Positions 1 to 9,300 of a stretch of 34,163 nt of DNA are shown piece after piece. The translations under genes were made by a program, and so were the position numbers. The stretch is from a bacterium. GTDB taxonomy: Bacteria; CLD3; SB21. The DNA is taken from assembly GCA_016787925.1 (NCBI GenBank), contig JAEUSK010000087.1, forward strand, positions 1-34,163, in the 5' to 3' direction. Each line of letters begins with the position of its first letter. Positions within the stretch are counted from its first letter, which is position 1. The notes under the pieces are model-generated. The model was not told where the DNA came from, did not search any database, and saw nothing but the letters and a program-made list of their open reading frames with translations.

Positions 1-198
1 GACAATTTTACTTATTGGGGATTGGTCTCTTAAGGAAATAACCCGATGACCTGGAAATAGGTTTTCATTAAGATGTTTTTTCGTCATTACGGTCACTTTG
101 TATCTTACATGATAGCGTAATTCATCATGAATAAACGTTTCAGAATATGGCAAAAATTTTGTTCGAAAAACTACCGCTAATTTTTTATCATGCATCAT
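1..198 (-). CDS. Glycosyltransferase, N-terminal part (runs off the window)
   Basis: Reading the minus strand from the double ATG at 198 gives 66 codons without a stop up to the window edge. The start, MMHDKKLAVVFRTKFLPYSE, continues with TFIHDELRY. The phrase 'LPYSETFI(H)(D)E' is typical of the first strand and loop of GT-B (GT4-type) glycosyltransferases, where 'P.SETF...E' binds the acceptor side. It begins 51 bases after the stop of the preceding glycosyltransferase, in the same direction, so it is probably the third gene of the same glycan operon. No clear Shine-Dalgarno site is seen. Only the N-terminus is visible, so donor and acceptor cannot be guessed. Confidence 0.72.
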   Translation of the reverse strand, partial: MMHDKKLAVVFRTKFLPYSETFIHDELRYHVRYKVTVMTKKHLNENLFPGHRVISLRDQSPISKIV

Positions 199-249
199 AA
201 CAGCGATTTATTTATAATGGCGAAAAATGCGATGGGCACGTTATTCCAA

Positions 250-1416
250 TCATGTGTTTAATCTGCGGTTTTGAATATTTATAAAGTCTTCAATTTTTTC
301 TGCACGGGCTGACCAAGTAAATTTCTTGGCGGTTTCACGGCATTTTTCCGATAACTGCGTCTGCATATGAGTGTCGTTTAATAATTCCTTTAGTTTTGTG
401 ATCGTGTCTTCAAAATTTTCGGGATCTACCAGTACCGCAGTTTCCTGGTGGGTTAAAATCTCCGAAATATCAGGTAAATCGGGTGCGATAATGGGTTTGC
501 TGGCGGCAAGATATAGAAATGTTTTTAACGGCAATACGGTCTTGCCGCTTTTGAACATAGGGACTGACGACGGGGGGATGATCAGAATGTCCGAAGCGCT
601 GAGGTAATTATGGACCTCACAAGGTTTTACAACTCCGGTGCGGATGACATTTTTCAAATCAAGTTTTCGAACTAAATTGTCAAAAGCCGTATCGTCTTCC
701 TTCCGCGTTGCTCCGCCGACAATGAGTACGGACAATTGCGGAAAGCGTGCTGCGATGTGAAGGATGACATCGGTTTGCTTCATCGTTCCGATCCTGCCAA
801 TGTAACCCAAGACCGTGCAGTGTTCACGAATTCCCAATCGATTCCGGTAGTCGCGCCTCGTATCCGTTTCAGCCGGCTTGATTTCTCCGCATCCGTTGTA
901 AGCAACAAATATCTTTTTTTTATCAATGCCGGCAGTTACAAATGCGTCAAGTGCGATTTTAGAATGCGTGACGATTCCAAAAAGTTTCTTGTGTGAATAA
1001 CAAAAATGTCGCCATAGATAATATCTGGCGCTGAAATTAATATCAATACGGTAAGTTTCAAAAATCGTTCTTTTGCCAAAGAGCAGACAAAAAAATAATA
1101 TTGCCTGGTGTCGAGTGTAGAGAAGATCGTAACCTTTGAACGTGCAATATAAAGGCGCAAGAAAGGCATGTATCCTCTTTTTGGTTTTAGGGCTTAGAAA
1201 TGAGAAGTAATTAAAGAATTTGATATTGACAGCCTTATCTAAGCCGTAATATGTATTGACGTCGTGGGTTGTGCATTTTTTGCCGGCGTATCGCGGCACG
1301 ATAAGTGTAAACGTATGCGAAGATCGGGCGCTTAAAGCCGATAGGCTGTTGAGAACCTGTTCAGAAATGGCAGTTGAGCCCGGAATATCAATGTTGGAAA
1401 TGTATGCTATATTCAT
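250..1416 (-). CDS. GT4-family glycosyltransferase
   Basis: About 388 aa, the usual size for a GT-B fold enzyme that moves a sugar from a nucleotide sugar to a growing glycan at the inner membrane. The C-terminal Rossmann half carries GYIGRIGTMKQ (about residue 208, the 'GR.G..K' donor loop), then a DILIIPPSS segment and a PLKTFLYLAASKPIIAPD stretch matching the 'K..EYMA.G.PVV' donor-site region, although the first acidic residue of the EX7E motif is replaced. The N-terminal half begins NIAYISNIDIPGSTAISEQV. I start at the ATG at 1416. A TTG at 1428 is in frame but lies inside the T-tract of the upstream terminator. There is no Shine-Dalgarno site. It lies between the nucleotidyltransferase and a second glycosyltransferase, all on one strand. 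Confidence 0.9.
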   Translation of the reverse strand: MNIAYISNIDIPGSTAISEQVLNSLSALSARSSHTFTLIVPRYAGKKCTTHDVNTYYGLDKAVNIKFFNYFSFLSPKTKKRIHAFLAPLYCTFKGYDLLYTRHQAILFFCLLFGKRTIFETYRIDINFSARYYLWRHFCYSHKKLFGIVTHSKIALDAFVTAGIDKKKIFVAYNGCGEIKPAETDTRRDYRNRLGIREHCTVLGYIGRIGTMKQTDVILHIAARFPQLSVLIVGGATRKEDDTAFDNLVRKLDLKNVIRTGVVKPCEVHNYLSASDILIIPPSSVPMFKSGKTVLPLKTFLYLAASKPIIAPDLPDISEILTHQETAVLVDPENFEDTITKLKELLNDTHMQTQLSEKCRETAKKFTWSARAEKIEDFINIQNRRLNT

Positions 1417-1426
1417 AGTAGGCGCC

Positions 1427-1465
1427 AAAAAAAAATTCTTGGTAACCCGATGTTACCAAGAATTT
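1427..1465 (-). terminator. Rho-independent terminator after the nucleotidyltransferase gene
   Basis: A perfect 14-bp inverted repeat (AAATTCTTGGTAAC at 1433-1446 and its complement at 1452-1465, loop of 5) is followed on the minus strand by nine T. It lies 38 bases after the stop of the nucleotidyltransferase gene and ends 11 bases before the ATG of the next gene, so it may act as an attenuator inside the operon. Confidence 0.85.
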
Positions 1466-1502
1466 GATTTATTTACAAATATAAACTTTACGGTTTCGGA
1501 AA

Positions 1503-2333
1503 TTAACTCGCTTTTTTCATTCCGGCAGAGCGGTACGGCTGTAAACTAACCGCGTAAAGGCTCGCAGGATTAGTATGCATCATGATGGATTGTTTCATCA
1601 TAGCGGACATTTCAATTTCCAGGTTTTTCAAGTCTTCGAAGAAATCTAATTCGCCGTATTTGAATTCGGTGACATCAGCGAATCCGACATTGTGGCCCAT
1701 ATCAATCATGTGCTGGATTGCGCGCACAAAGTAGGCATTACGTTTGACGTCTTCGATCATCGCAATGTCCATGGCATATTTGAATGCGGCAACGCCTTTG
1801 CCTCTGAATAATCTCAAACCGATCGATTCGCCGCTGGCCGCCAGATTGTCTATGCCTTTGCTGATCTCTACGACATTAGAACCGGCGATGCGAACTTTCA
1901 TATCTTCGTCATCGTAACCTGGGTTTTTGTGAATCGCAACTGAGGCTGTGATGTCTTTTTGCTGTATCATTTTGACGATCGCCCGGCGGTCGAAAACGTT
2001 GTCGCCGTTGATCACGAGAAAATCCGACGTCATTTCATCTTTGGCAAGCCATAAAGAATAAAGGTTATTCGTGATCGCGTAATCTTTATTGTTGATCACT
2101 TTCAATTTCAGATCTAACCCGTGTAATGCAATATACCGGTCGGCGTAGTCTTTTAACTTGTCAACCCGAAAACCGCCGACAAGAACCACTTCTTTCACAT
2201 TGCAACTTGCTAAAGTGACCAATTGGTATTCCAAAATCGTCGTGCCCGATATGTTCAACAGCGTTTTGGGTGTATCCTGAGTCAAAGGAAGTAACCGTTT
2301 GCCCTGTCCCGCCGCTAAAATGATTGCTTTCAT
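1503..2333 (-). CDS. LicC-like sugar/polyol-phosphate nucleotidyltransferase
   Basis: 276 aa. The N-terminus MKAIILAAGQGKRLLPLT (G-x-G-x-R loop, residues 9-13) and PKTLL (Lys23) are the nucleotide-binding signature of NTP-transferase enzymes that make NDP-sugars or CDP-alcohols. The TNNLYSLWLAKDEM segment and the metal-binding INGDNVFD segment (about residues 108-115) resemble LicC-type CTP:phosphocholine and related CTP:inositol/glycerol-phosphate cytidylyltransferases more than hexose enzymes such as RfbA. The substrate is an inference. A GGAG Shine-Dalgarno site lies 7 bases before the ATG. It is first in a minus-strand cluster with two glycosyltransferases, pointing to decoration of an envelope glycan. 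Upstream are a CRP-like palindrome and a sigma-54-like promoter, and a strong terminator follows. Confidence 0.88.
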   Translation of the reverse strand: MKAIILAAGQGKRLLPLTQDTPKTLLNISGTTILEYQLVTLASCNVKEVVLVGGFRVDKLKDYADRYIALHGLDLKLKVINNKDYAITNNLYSLWLAKDEMTSDFLVINGDNVFDRRAIVKMIQQKDITASVAIHKNPGYDDEDMKVRIAGSNVVEISKGIDNLAASGESIGLRLFRGKGVAAFKYAMDIAMIEDVKRNAYFVRAIQHMIDMGHNVGFADVTEFKYGELDFFEDLKNLEIEMSAMMKQSIMMHTNPASLYAVSLQPYRSAGMKKAS

Positions 2334-2395
2334 GTCGTCTCCAAATCTATTTTCATCAGTTCAATTTATCGTTCTCTATTACGAGCATCTTAGCA

Positions 2396-2411
2396 TACAA
2401 TCATCGTGCCA
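2396..2411 (-). promoter_or_regulatory. Sigma-54-like (-24/-12) promoter for the glycan cluster
   Basis: On the minus strand the sequence reads TGGCACG-ATGA-TTGTA. This equals the consensus TGGCACG-N4-TTGCW except for T instead of C at -12. The invariant GG and the -13 G are present with exact 10-base spacing. Predicted transcription would start near 2384, about 50 bases before the nucleotidyltransferase ATG. It was found by eye and not scored against background. Confidence 0.5.
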
Positions 2412-2462
2412 AAAGCCCGCTTGCTGAAACCGTATTTCTAATCATTGTTTTTATGTGATTTA

Positions 2463-2484
2463 TAATGTGATTGTTATCACATTA
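2463..2484. promoter_or_regulatory. CRP/FNR-type operator palindrome
   Basis: A perfect 22-bp inverted repeat, TAATGTGAT-TGTT-ATCACATTA, contains TGTGA-N6-TCACA, the exact core of the CRP consensus. A further TATGTGAT half-site lies just to the left (about 2452-2459). It is centred about 90 bases upstream of the start predicted by the sigma-54-like promoter of the glycan cluster, the only gene it can obviously serve. A CRP/FNR-family regulator is expected elsewhere in the genome. Confidence 0.6.
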
Positions 2485-2574
2485 TGACTTTTGTTAAGTG
2501 ATTATTAAATATTAAAAGAAACAAAAAAATTGCAGATGAAAGAATTTTCTTGCAGCCAGGAGCTTTGGGTGTTC

Positions 2575-2925
2575 CTAAAGCAGATTTTTGAAGTAAGTTA
2601 TTATTATTTCTGCATCGTGCACCGGGTGGAGGGTAAAGTCGACACTGAGCCGATCCTTGACATTGGTGACCAGTCGCTGTGCGGCTTTTCTAATGCTTTC
2701 AGGAAATTGTTCGTCAGCCGAAACGCCCTTTAGCCGGTCAATAGCAGATTGAGGCAGAACAGCGCCGTCTTGTTTTTGAGTCCAATATTCTTTAACAATT
2801 ATTCCAACGGCTCTGCGTGCGCAGGCTCTGGCCTTGCCATCGTTCTTTTCAGATAAAGCCTGCTGTGCCATTGCCAACTCTTCCGCAATCAGTGCTTCCC
2901 ACAACATGTTTTGAGGCTTGGTCAT
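2575..2925 (-). CDS. Small alpha-helical protein, HEPN-like
   Basis: 116 aa, starting at the ATG at 2925, which overlaps the stop of the upstream methyltransferase gene as ATGA. A longer reading to 3009 would lie inside that gene and is rejected. The protein begins MTKPQNMLWEALIAEELAMA and looks entirely helical. The phrase GKARACARRAVGIIVKEYW, with regularly spaced Arg/Ala, recalls HEPN-type helical bundles, but the catalytic Rx4-6H motif of toxin HEPNs is not clear, so this assignment is weak. The 4-base overlap implies translational coupling and perhaps a joint role with the methyltransferase. Function unknown. Confidence 0.7.
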   Translation of the reverse strand: MTKPQNMLWEALIAEELAMAQQALSEKNDGKARACARRAVGIIVKEYWTQKQDGAVLPQSAIDRLKGVSADEQFPESIRKAAQRLVTNVKDRLSVDFTLHPVHDAEIIITYFKNLL

Positions 2926-3839
2926 TTTTTTGATGCGGTAAACATAACAATGCCCTTTATTTCCTGTTGCACGATACGAAAACCGCCTCCGGTAAACAAA
3001 CGATTCCAATTTTCCTGTGAAAAAAAAACAAGGCCGGAGAGCAAGTGGACAAAAGACAGTAACCAGCCGCTCCAGTTGTTCTTTCTGAATAAATTCATAG
3101 TGATGTAGGACCCGCCCCGCTTGAGCACCCGCGCCGATTCCTGAATAGCCTTTTCAGGATGCCGGTATTCATTGAGGCTTCCGCCGCAAGTGACCCTGAC
3201 TGCTGACTCGTTTTGGAGTGGACAGGCTTCAACGTCAGCGAGAATCCAGATTATCCTTTCGCTTACAGAATTTTTTTCAGCCGCCACTACGGCTTGGCGC
3301 AGCATTTTTTTTGAAAAATCGATGGCGATAACAAATCCGGCTGAATTCATTTCTTTTAATTTTCTTGCGATGGCAATGGCATAAAATCCGTGGCTTGTTC
3401 CAAAATCAACGAAAACCGGGTTTTCCGGGAGTTCGTCAAATTCAATCAACTGAATTATTTTTTCCGCCTCCATCGCATTTGGGCACTTTTGACCGCAAAA
3501 AACGCTCATGCACCAGGAACGCCAGCCGCTTTGATAGCTATTTGCCACGAGTCCTATAAAATTACTTTTTTGAGCGATAGACAAACCGGACGCTTTTTCA
3601 ACGAGCACTTCAAGAATGCCGTTCTCATACTTGAAACACGATTGGCATTCATCGCAGACGACAACACAGTGAGTTTGAATATCCACCATAGTTGACTCAT
3701 CGCGGTGAATATCGAACCGGCATTTTCCGCACGATGAACATCTAAGTAATGGCAGAAGCTTCGGCAGTAACTGCGCATTCGTCAAAGGATGTATTTCCGG
3801 CAAAAGGTCTGCAAGCATCGGCTTTATGAATTCTCTCAT
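2922..3839 (-). CDS. Zinc-ribbon (Trm112-like) SAM-dependent methyltransferase
   Basis: 305 aa in two parts. Residues about 30-75 form a Trm112/RlmA-like zinc ribbon with C34-x2-C37 (and C40) followed by a CDECQSC cluster near 62-68. The rest is a class I methyltransferase: VFVDFGTSHGFYAIA (about 140-154) is the glycine-rich SAM loop, IIWILADVEACP is the acidic/motif II region, and CGGSLNEYRHPEKAIQESAR with VLKRGG matches the post-motif region of Methyltransf_11 enzymes. The substrate is unknown; the family includes enzymes acting on rRNA, quinones and small molecules. It has no Shine-Dalgarno site but a possible TTGGAA-16-TATAAT promoter at 3858-3885. Its stop overlaps the start of the next gene (ATGA). 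Confidence 0.85.
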   Translation of the reverse strand: MREFIKPMLADLLPEIHPLTNAQLLPKLLPLLRCSSCGKCRFDIHRDESTMVDIQTHCVVVCDECQSCFKYENGILEVLVEKASGLSIAQKSNFIGLVANSYQSGWRSWCMSVFCGQKCPNAMEAEKIIQLIEFDELPENPVFVDFGTSHGFYAIAIARKLKEMNSAGFVIAIDFSKKMLRQAVVAAEKNSVSERIIWILADVEACPLQNESAVRVTCGGSLNEYRHPEKAIQESARVLKRGGSYITMNLFRKNNWSGWLLSFVHLLSGLVFFSQENWNRLFTGGGFRIVQQEIKGIVMFTASKK

Positions 3840-3857
3840 CTAAAAAACTTTGTCGAT

Positions 3858-3885
3858 ATTATAAATAAGTATAGCCAATTTCCAA
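3858..3885 (-). promoter_or_regulatory. Possible sigma-70-like promoter of the methyltransferase operon
   Basis: On the minus strand TTGGAA and a perfect TATAAT are separated by 16 bases, placing a start near 3851, just upstream of the ATG at 3839. Found by eye, not scored. Confidence 0.35.
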
Positions 3886-3960
3886 TCTTTTTTTTAATTT
3901 GAACCTGGAAAATCTGATGTGTATTCACGGTATTTATCATCAAATTGAGGAGGTTGTGTC

Positions 3961-4884
3961 ATGGAAGGTTCATTGGTTTGTTTAGCATTTACAGCCTTTA
4001 TATTTTTCATTATTTTTTTAGGGGCTTTTTTTGTAGTAAAACAACAAACTGTGGGACTTATTGAGCGTTTCGGAAAATTCAGGCGCATGGCCCATCCCGG
4101 ACTGCGATTCAAAATTCCCGTCGTCGACAAGCTGGTTGCGCGAGTCAATATGAGGGTACAGCAGTTAGATGTCGTCGTTGAAACAAAAACAGCCGACGAC
4201 GTGTTCGTCCATCTCAAAGTCTCCGTGCAGTATTTCGTTATTCCCGAAAAAGTCTACGAAGCTTATTATAAATTGACCAACGTGCATCAACAGGTTACGT
4301 CCTATGTATTTGACCTCGTGCGCGCGCGGGTACCCAAGCTCAAACTCGATGATCTTTTCGAGAAAAAGGACGAGATAGCCGATACCGTCCGGCAGGAACT
4401 GAATCAAACGATGGAAATATTCGGTTATGATATATTGAAAGCGCTTGTTACGGATATTGATCCCGATTCTAAAGTGAAAGATGCCATGAATGAGATTAAT
4501 GCCGCAACAAGAATGAGAATGGCGGCCGTAGAGAAAGGCGAGGCCGATCGTATTCTCAAAGTCAAAGCGGCTGAGGCGGAAGCGCAAAGTAAAGCGCTTC
4601 AGGGCAAGGGTATTGCCGATCAGCGTAAGGCGATCATCGAAGGGTTACGGGATTCTGTGGAGCAGTTTCAGCAAGCGGTCGAAGGTTCCTCGGCCAAGGA
4701 TGTCATGACGCTCGTTCTGATGACGCAATATTTCGATACATTACAGAATATCGGAGAGCATTCGCATACGAATACGATCCTGATGCCGCACTCTCCCGGC
4801 GGCCTTACGGCGATTGCCGATCAAATCCGCGACGCCATGATCATAGCCGGGGAAACAAATAAGACTAAACCGCCGGCAAAATAG
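3961..4884 (+). CDS. SPFH/band 7 (stomatin-like) membrane protein
   Basis: 307 aa. One N-terminal membrane helix (residues about 4-24) precedes VVKQQTVGLIERFGKF and HPGLRFKIPVVDKLV, the opening of the SPFH domain shared by stomatins, prohibitins and plant HIR proteins. Residues about 165-240 are rich in Ala/Glu/Lys (AAVEKGEADRILKVKAAEAE) and should form the coiled coil that assembles large rings at membranes. The general role is a membrane microdomain scaffold or chaperone; the client is unknown. A textbook GAGGAGG Shine-Dalgarno site 8 bases before the ATG fixes the start. The usual NfeD partner is not next door; an FMN reductase follows after 25 bases. Confidence 0.92.
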   Translation: MEGSLVCLAFTAFIFFIIFLGAFFVVKQQTVGLIERFGKFRRMAHPGLRFKIPVVDKLVARVNMRVQQLDVVVETKTADDVFVHLKVSVQYFVIPEKVYEAYYKLTNVHQQVTSYVFDLVRARVPKLKLDDLFEKKDEIADTVRQELNQTMEIFGYDILKALVTDIDPDSKVKDAMNEINAATRMRMAAVEKGEADRILKVKAAEAEAQSKALQGKGIADQRKAIIEGLRDSVEQFQQAVEGSSAKDVMTLVLMTQYFDTLQNIGEHSHTNTILMPHSPGGLTAIADQIRDAMIIAGETNKTKPPAK

Positions 4885-4909
4885 TACGTTTACTTAACGA
4901 AAGGTGCAC

Positions 4910-5455
4910 ATGAAAATAGCTGCGATTGCGGGAAGTTTACGGAAGGACTCGTACAACAAAAAACTCTTGAGCAACGCATTATCTTTTCTGAGTGATCAAG
5001 AAACCGATGTAATTGATTTAAGATCATTGTCTCTGCCTGTGTATGATTTCGATATGCAGGCTGACGGATTTCCAAACATGGTGAAGGAGTTGTCGGCGCG
5101 CATCAAGTCAGCCGATGCTTTGATCATTGCGACGCCGGAGTATAATCACGGTATTCCCGGCGGCCTTAAAAATGCAATTGACTGGATATCCCGGAGCCCG
5201 GAAAAGCCGCTGAACAACAAAACGGCCTTCATTATGGGAGCGTCAACCGGAGGGTTTGGAGCGATGCGCGGAATCTATGCGCTTCGTCAGACGCTGCTGG
5301 TTTTTAATATCATCACGCTGCCGCAAACGGTAATGGTGTCATTTGCCGACAAGGCATTTGATGAAAATGGAAAATTAAAGGATGAAAAGATTTTGGCGCA
5401 GTTAAAGGCCGGATGCGATGAACTGGTGCGGATTACGAGTGCCTTAAAGCGGTAA
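4910..5455 (+). CDS. NADPH-dependent FMN reductase (flavodoxin-like quinone/chromate reductase family)
   Basis: 181 aa. MKIAAIAGSLRKDSYNKKL holds the GSLR-x-S-x-N phosphate-binding loop for FMN, and TPEYNHGIPGGLKNAIDW is the second hallmark of the ChrR/YieF/azoreductase family (FMN_red). Such proteins are small cytosolic flavoproteins that reduce quinones, azo dyes or metal oxyanions with NAD(P)H. The ATG at 4910 is preferred over an in-frame GTG at 4904 because the GAAAGG ribosome site overlaps that GTG. It follows the SPFH gene by 25 bases and may be cotranscribed. Its 3' end overlaps the convergent glutaminase gene by 12 bases. Confidence 0.9.
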   Translation: MKIAAIAGSLRKDSYNKKLLSNALSFLSDQETDVIDLRSLSLPVYDFDMQADGFPNMVKELSARIKSADALIIATPEYNHGIPGGLKNAIDWISRSPEKPLNNKTAFIMGASTGGFGAMRGIYALRQTLLVFNIITLPQTVMVSFADKAFDENGKLKDEKILAQLKAGCDELVRITSALKR

Positions 5456-6250
5456 GATTTGCAATGCATTATTTGAATCTATTGTTACGATGGATCTCTC
5501 TGGAACGGTTTTCCAATTCGTTTCGTCGTTTAACTTTTCAGATGCGATAACTTTGCCGCCGCGAAATGCCGTTGAATCGTCGAGATAATACAAAGTGGCT
5601 TTTCGATTACCTAAATGATGCCGCATCGCGATGACATGGATTCCGTCGGATATTCCTATATTCAGAACCATATCAATTTTATTCTTGTTTGCACTAATCT
5701 CCAGATGGGAAACTGTCTTGCGCAAAGCAGCGACCTGTTCATTTAGCGTGCATGTTGTTTTTTTTGCCGCATCCAGAAAACTCAGCCAGAGTCCAAAGAC
5801 ATGCTCGGAATCGGTATTACCTTTAATCTGATCCCACAACGATGGATGAATGTTCCCCGCAATCTCAGGAAATATTTTTGTCCGGAAATCATCGATGGCG
5901 CCATTGTGCATAAACAAAAAGTTCTTATAACAAAACGGGTGGGTATTGGTTGACGTAACGGGCATGCCGTCCGATGCGCCCCGAACATGGGCGAAAATAA
6001 GTTCGGATGAAATTTTATTCATCATACGCGGCACATTCACATCATGCCATATTGGTTGTGTGTTAATATAGACAGCAGGCGCCGAATCTAACGTGCGGTT
6101 ATACCAACCGAATCCAAATCCGTCGGCATTCAGGCGGCCGGATAACATTTCGTTGGCGTCATAACTTTGTTTGAATAACGAATGCGGAGGGTCGAGTACC
6201 ACTTTACTGATGGACGTCCCGATGCCTTTATAGATAACTAAACGACACAT
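5444..6250 (-). CDS. Class II glutamine amidotransferase, EgtC/DUG3-like
   Basis: 268 aa. An in-frame ATG at 6292 exists, but class II amidotransferases need Cys right after the initiator Met, and MCRLVIYKG begins at 6250 with AAGGA upstream, so I use that start. DPPHSLFKQSYDA, LNADGFGFGWY, TQPIWHD, FAHVRGASDGMPV and LFMHNGAI follow the order found in EgtC (gamma-glutamyl amide hydrolysis in ergothioneine synthesis) and yeast DUG3. No egtB or egtD is nearby, so the biological substrate is open; a gamma-glutamyl amide hydrolase is the cautious name. Confidence 0.88.
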   Translation of the reverse strand: MCRLVIYKGIGTSISKVVLDPPHSLFKQSYDANEMLSGRLNADGFGFGWYNRTLDSAPAVYINTQPIWHDVNVPRMMNKISSELIFAHVRGASDGMPVTSTNTHPFCYKNFLFMHNGAIDDFRTKIFPEIAGNIHPSLWDQIKGNTDSEHVFGLWLSFLDAAKKTTCTLNEQVAALRKTVSHLEISANKNKIDMVLNIGISDGIHVIAMRHHLGNRKATLYYLDDSTAFRGGKVIASEKLNDETNWKTVPERSIVTIDSNNALQILPL

Positions 6251-6330
6251 ATTTTTCCTTTTTATTATCAGCCTAATATAAACCGTTAACATTAAAAATC
6301 AATTCTTTCCGCTAACAAGGAGACTTCATC

Positions 6331-9300
6331 GTGAAAAAAATGATTCTGATATTGTTATTCCTTTATCCCCTGTGCGGCCCGCCGGTCTTTTCCCAACAGA
6401 AAGAAAAAAATTCATCAGCAAAAGTCTACGATAGCAGTCTATTCAAGTCTATGCAGTGGCGAAATATCGGCCCATTTCGCGGAGGCCGCTCCATTGCGGT
6501 TGCAGGACATGCCGATCAGCCTTATACATACTATTTTGGGGCTACTGGCGGAGGCGTCTGGAAAACCGAGGACGGCGGAATTACATGGAACAATGTATCG
6601 GATGGATTTCTAAAAAGCAGTTCCGTCGGAGCCATCGAAGTAGCGCCATCGGATCCAAATGTGATTTACGCCGGCACCGGTGAATCCTGTATCCGCGGAA
6701 ACATCTCACCGGGCGACGGCATATATAAATCCCAGGATGCCGGTAGAACATGGAGCCATGTTGGTTTACAAGAGACTCAATTCATTGGAAAAATCGCCGT
6801 TCATCCAAAAAAAGCCGACGTAGTTTATGTAGCGGCGATGGGGCAGGTCTTTGGACAAAATAAAGAACGGGGAATTTACCGTTCCCAAGATGGTGGCGTC
6901 ACATGGAAGAATGTCTTGTTCAAGAATGACAAGACCGGCGCAGTGGATATTCAGATCGATCCGAATAATCCGCGAGTCCTGTATGCGGCATTGTGGGAAG
7001 CCTATCGTAATCCATGGAGCATGTCCAGCGGAGGTCCCGGAAGCGGATTATATAAATCGACAGACGGCGGCGATACGTGGACTGAACTCACAAGAAATCC
7101 GGGAATGCCGAAAGGCATCGTCGGAAAAATAGGAGTTGCAGTTTCACCGGCTCAGGCGGACCGAGTTTGGGCTGTCGTTGAGTCGGAACACGGCGGAGTA
7201 TTTCGTTCCGATGATGGAGGCGCGACGTGGATGCGCACCAATGAAGAGCGAAACCTCCGGCAGCGCGCTTGGTATTACAGTCATATCTATGCGGATCCGA
7301 AAAATGCCGAATCGGTATACGTTTTAAATGTGCAGTTTTTTAAATCTATGGATGGCGGGAAAACATTCAAATCTATGCCTTCACAGCACGGCGATCACCA
7401 CGATCTGTGGATCAATCCCTATGATCCGAATAACCTGATCATCGCAGATGACGGAGGTGCGGTCATTTCGTACAGCGGCGGCAAATCATGGACGGATCAG
7501 GATATCGCAACGGCTCAGTTTTACCACGTAGCCGTTGACAATCAATTTCCCTACCACGTGTACGGCGCGCAGCAGGATAACAGCACAATTGACATTGTCA
7601 GTCGAACGAACAGCTGGGGCATTGATTTTACGGATTGGCATCCCGTGGCGGGCGGCGAAAGCGGATATATCGCGGTTCATCCGGATAAGCCTCACATCAC
7701 TTTTGGCGGGAGCTATGGCGGTTACCTCACGAAATACAACCATCTGACAAAACAGGAACAGAATATTTCCGTGTGGCCTGATTCCCCGATAGGTTCAGAA
7801 ACGTTGGGTTTGAAATACCGATTCCAATGGACGTATCCGATCATTGTTTCCGTGCACGACCCGCATACCATTTATGTTACTGCACAAAATGTATTACGCA
7901 GTAATAATGAAGGTGTAAGTTGGGACGTTATTAGTCCTGATCTGACGCGAAATGATACAAATAAACAAAAACCTTCCGGCGGGCCGATAACGAAAGACAA
8001 CACGAGCGTCGAATTTTACAACACGATTTTTACGTTGGCGGAATCGCCAAAAGAAAAGGGTTTGATTTGGACAGGAAGTGACGATGGTCTTGTTCACATT
8101 CGACGCGACGAAAAATCTGATTGGAAAAATATAACACCAAAGGATCTTCCCGAGTGGACTCTTGTCAGTATGATAGAAGCGTCGCCGTTTGATGCGGGGA
8201 CAGCGTATCTGGCCGCAACGCGATATAAACTGAATGATTTTCAGCCTTATCTTTTCAAAACGGACGACTTTGGAAAAACGTGGAAAAAAATAACCAATGG
8301 AATTCCATCCGGCGCGTATACGCGGGTTATTCGAGAAGATCCGAATCGAAAGGGGTTGCTGTATGCCGGTACTGAAACCGGAATATATGTTTCGTTCAAT
8401 GCCGGCGAGTCCTGGCAGCCGCTGCAGCTGAATTTGCCCGTTACGCCAATTCACGATATTGCCGTGCAGGCGCGGGATATGGATCTTGTGGTCGCCACCC
8501 ACGGACGGTCATTTTGGATATTGGATGACCTGACGCCTTTGTATCAAATTTCGGATGAAATTGCAAAGTCAGAAAAACATTTGTATAAACCGCGTACTGC
8601 CTATCGTACGGAAGGATTTCAGTATGTACGCCCGGGTTTAGCATTAGGGCAAAATCCGCCCAATGGCGTGCTGGTGAATTATTATTTTCGGGAAAAACCG
8701 AAGGACGAAGTTACTTTAGATTTCATGGATGGCACGGGAATGATTATCATAAGCTATTCCAGCATTAAAGACAAAAAGGGAAAAGCAATAAAACCATCGG
8801 AAGAATTTTATGAAAAACCAAAAGAAACGCGGATGGGCATGGTTCCAGCCGATACGGGGATGAACCGTTTTGTTTGGGATATGCGCTATCCCGATGCGGA
8901 AGAAGTTCCTGGCTCCATTTTTTGGGATGGTTCTATAGCCGGCCCTAAAATGCTACCGGGTATATATCGTGTGCGCCTGACCTGTGGCGTATTTACGCAG
9001 ACAGAATCATTTGAAATCAAAAAGGATCCCAGAGTTGATGCAAGCGAGGAAGATTTGAGGCTGCAATTGGACTTGCTGATGAAGATAAATTCGAAGCTAA
9101 CCGAAACCCATAAGTCGATAAATTCAATTCGGGAGATTCAAAAGCAGATCAATGAATTTTCAGGAAGAATAAAGGATACGAGCGTCGCCAAACAAATCAA
9201 AGAATTTGCGAAACCCCTGCTTGATAGTCTGACGTTTGTGGAAAACGAACTCATTCAGACCAAGATCAAAAGCGGTCAGGATGTGCTCAATTATCCAATG

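Noticed and set aside
7894-8502. 202-aa open frame on the minus strand inside the BNR propeller gene
   Set aside because: It lies fully within a well-supported gene on the other strand and shows no family signature; a shadow frame.
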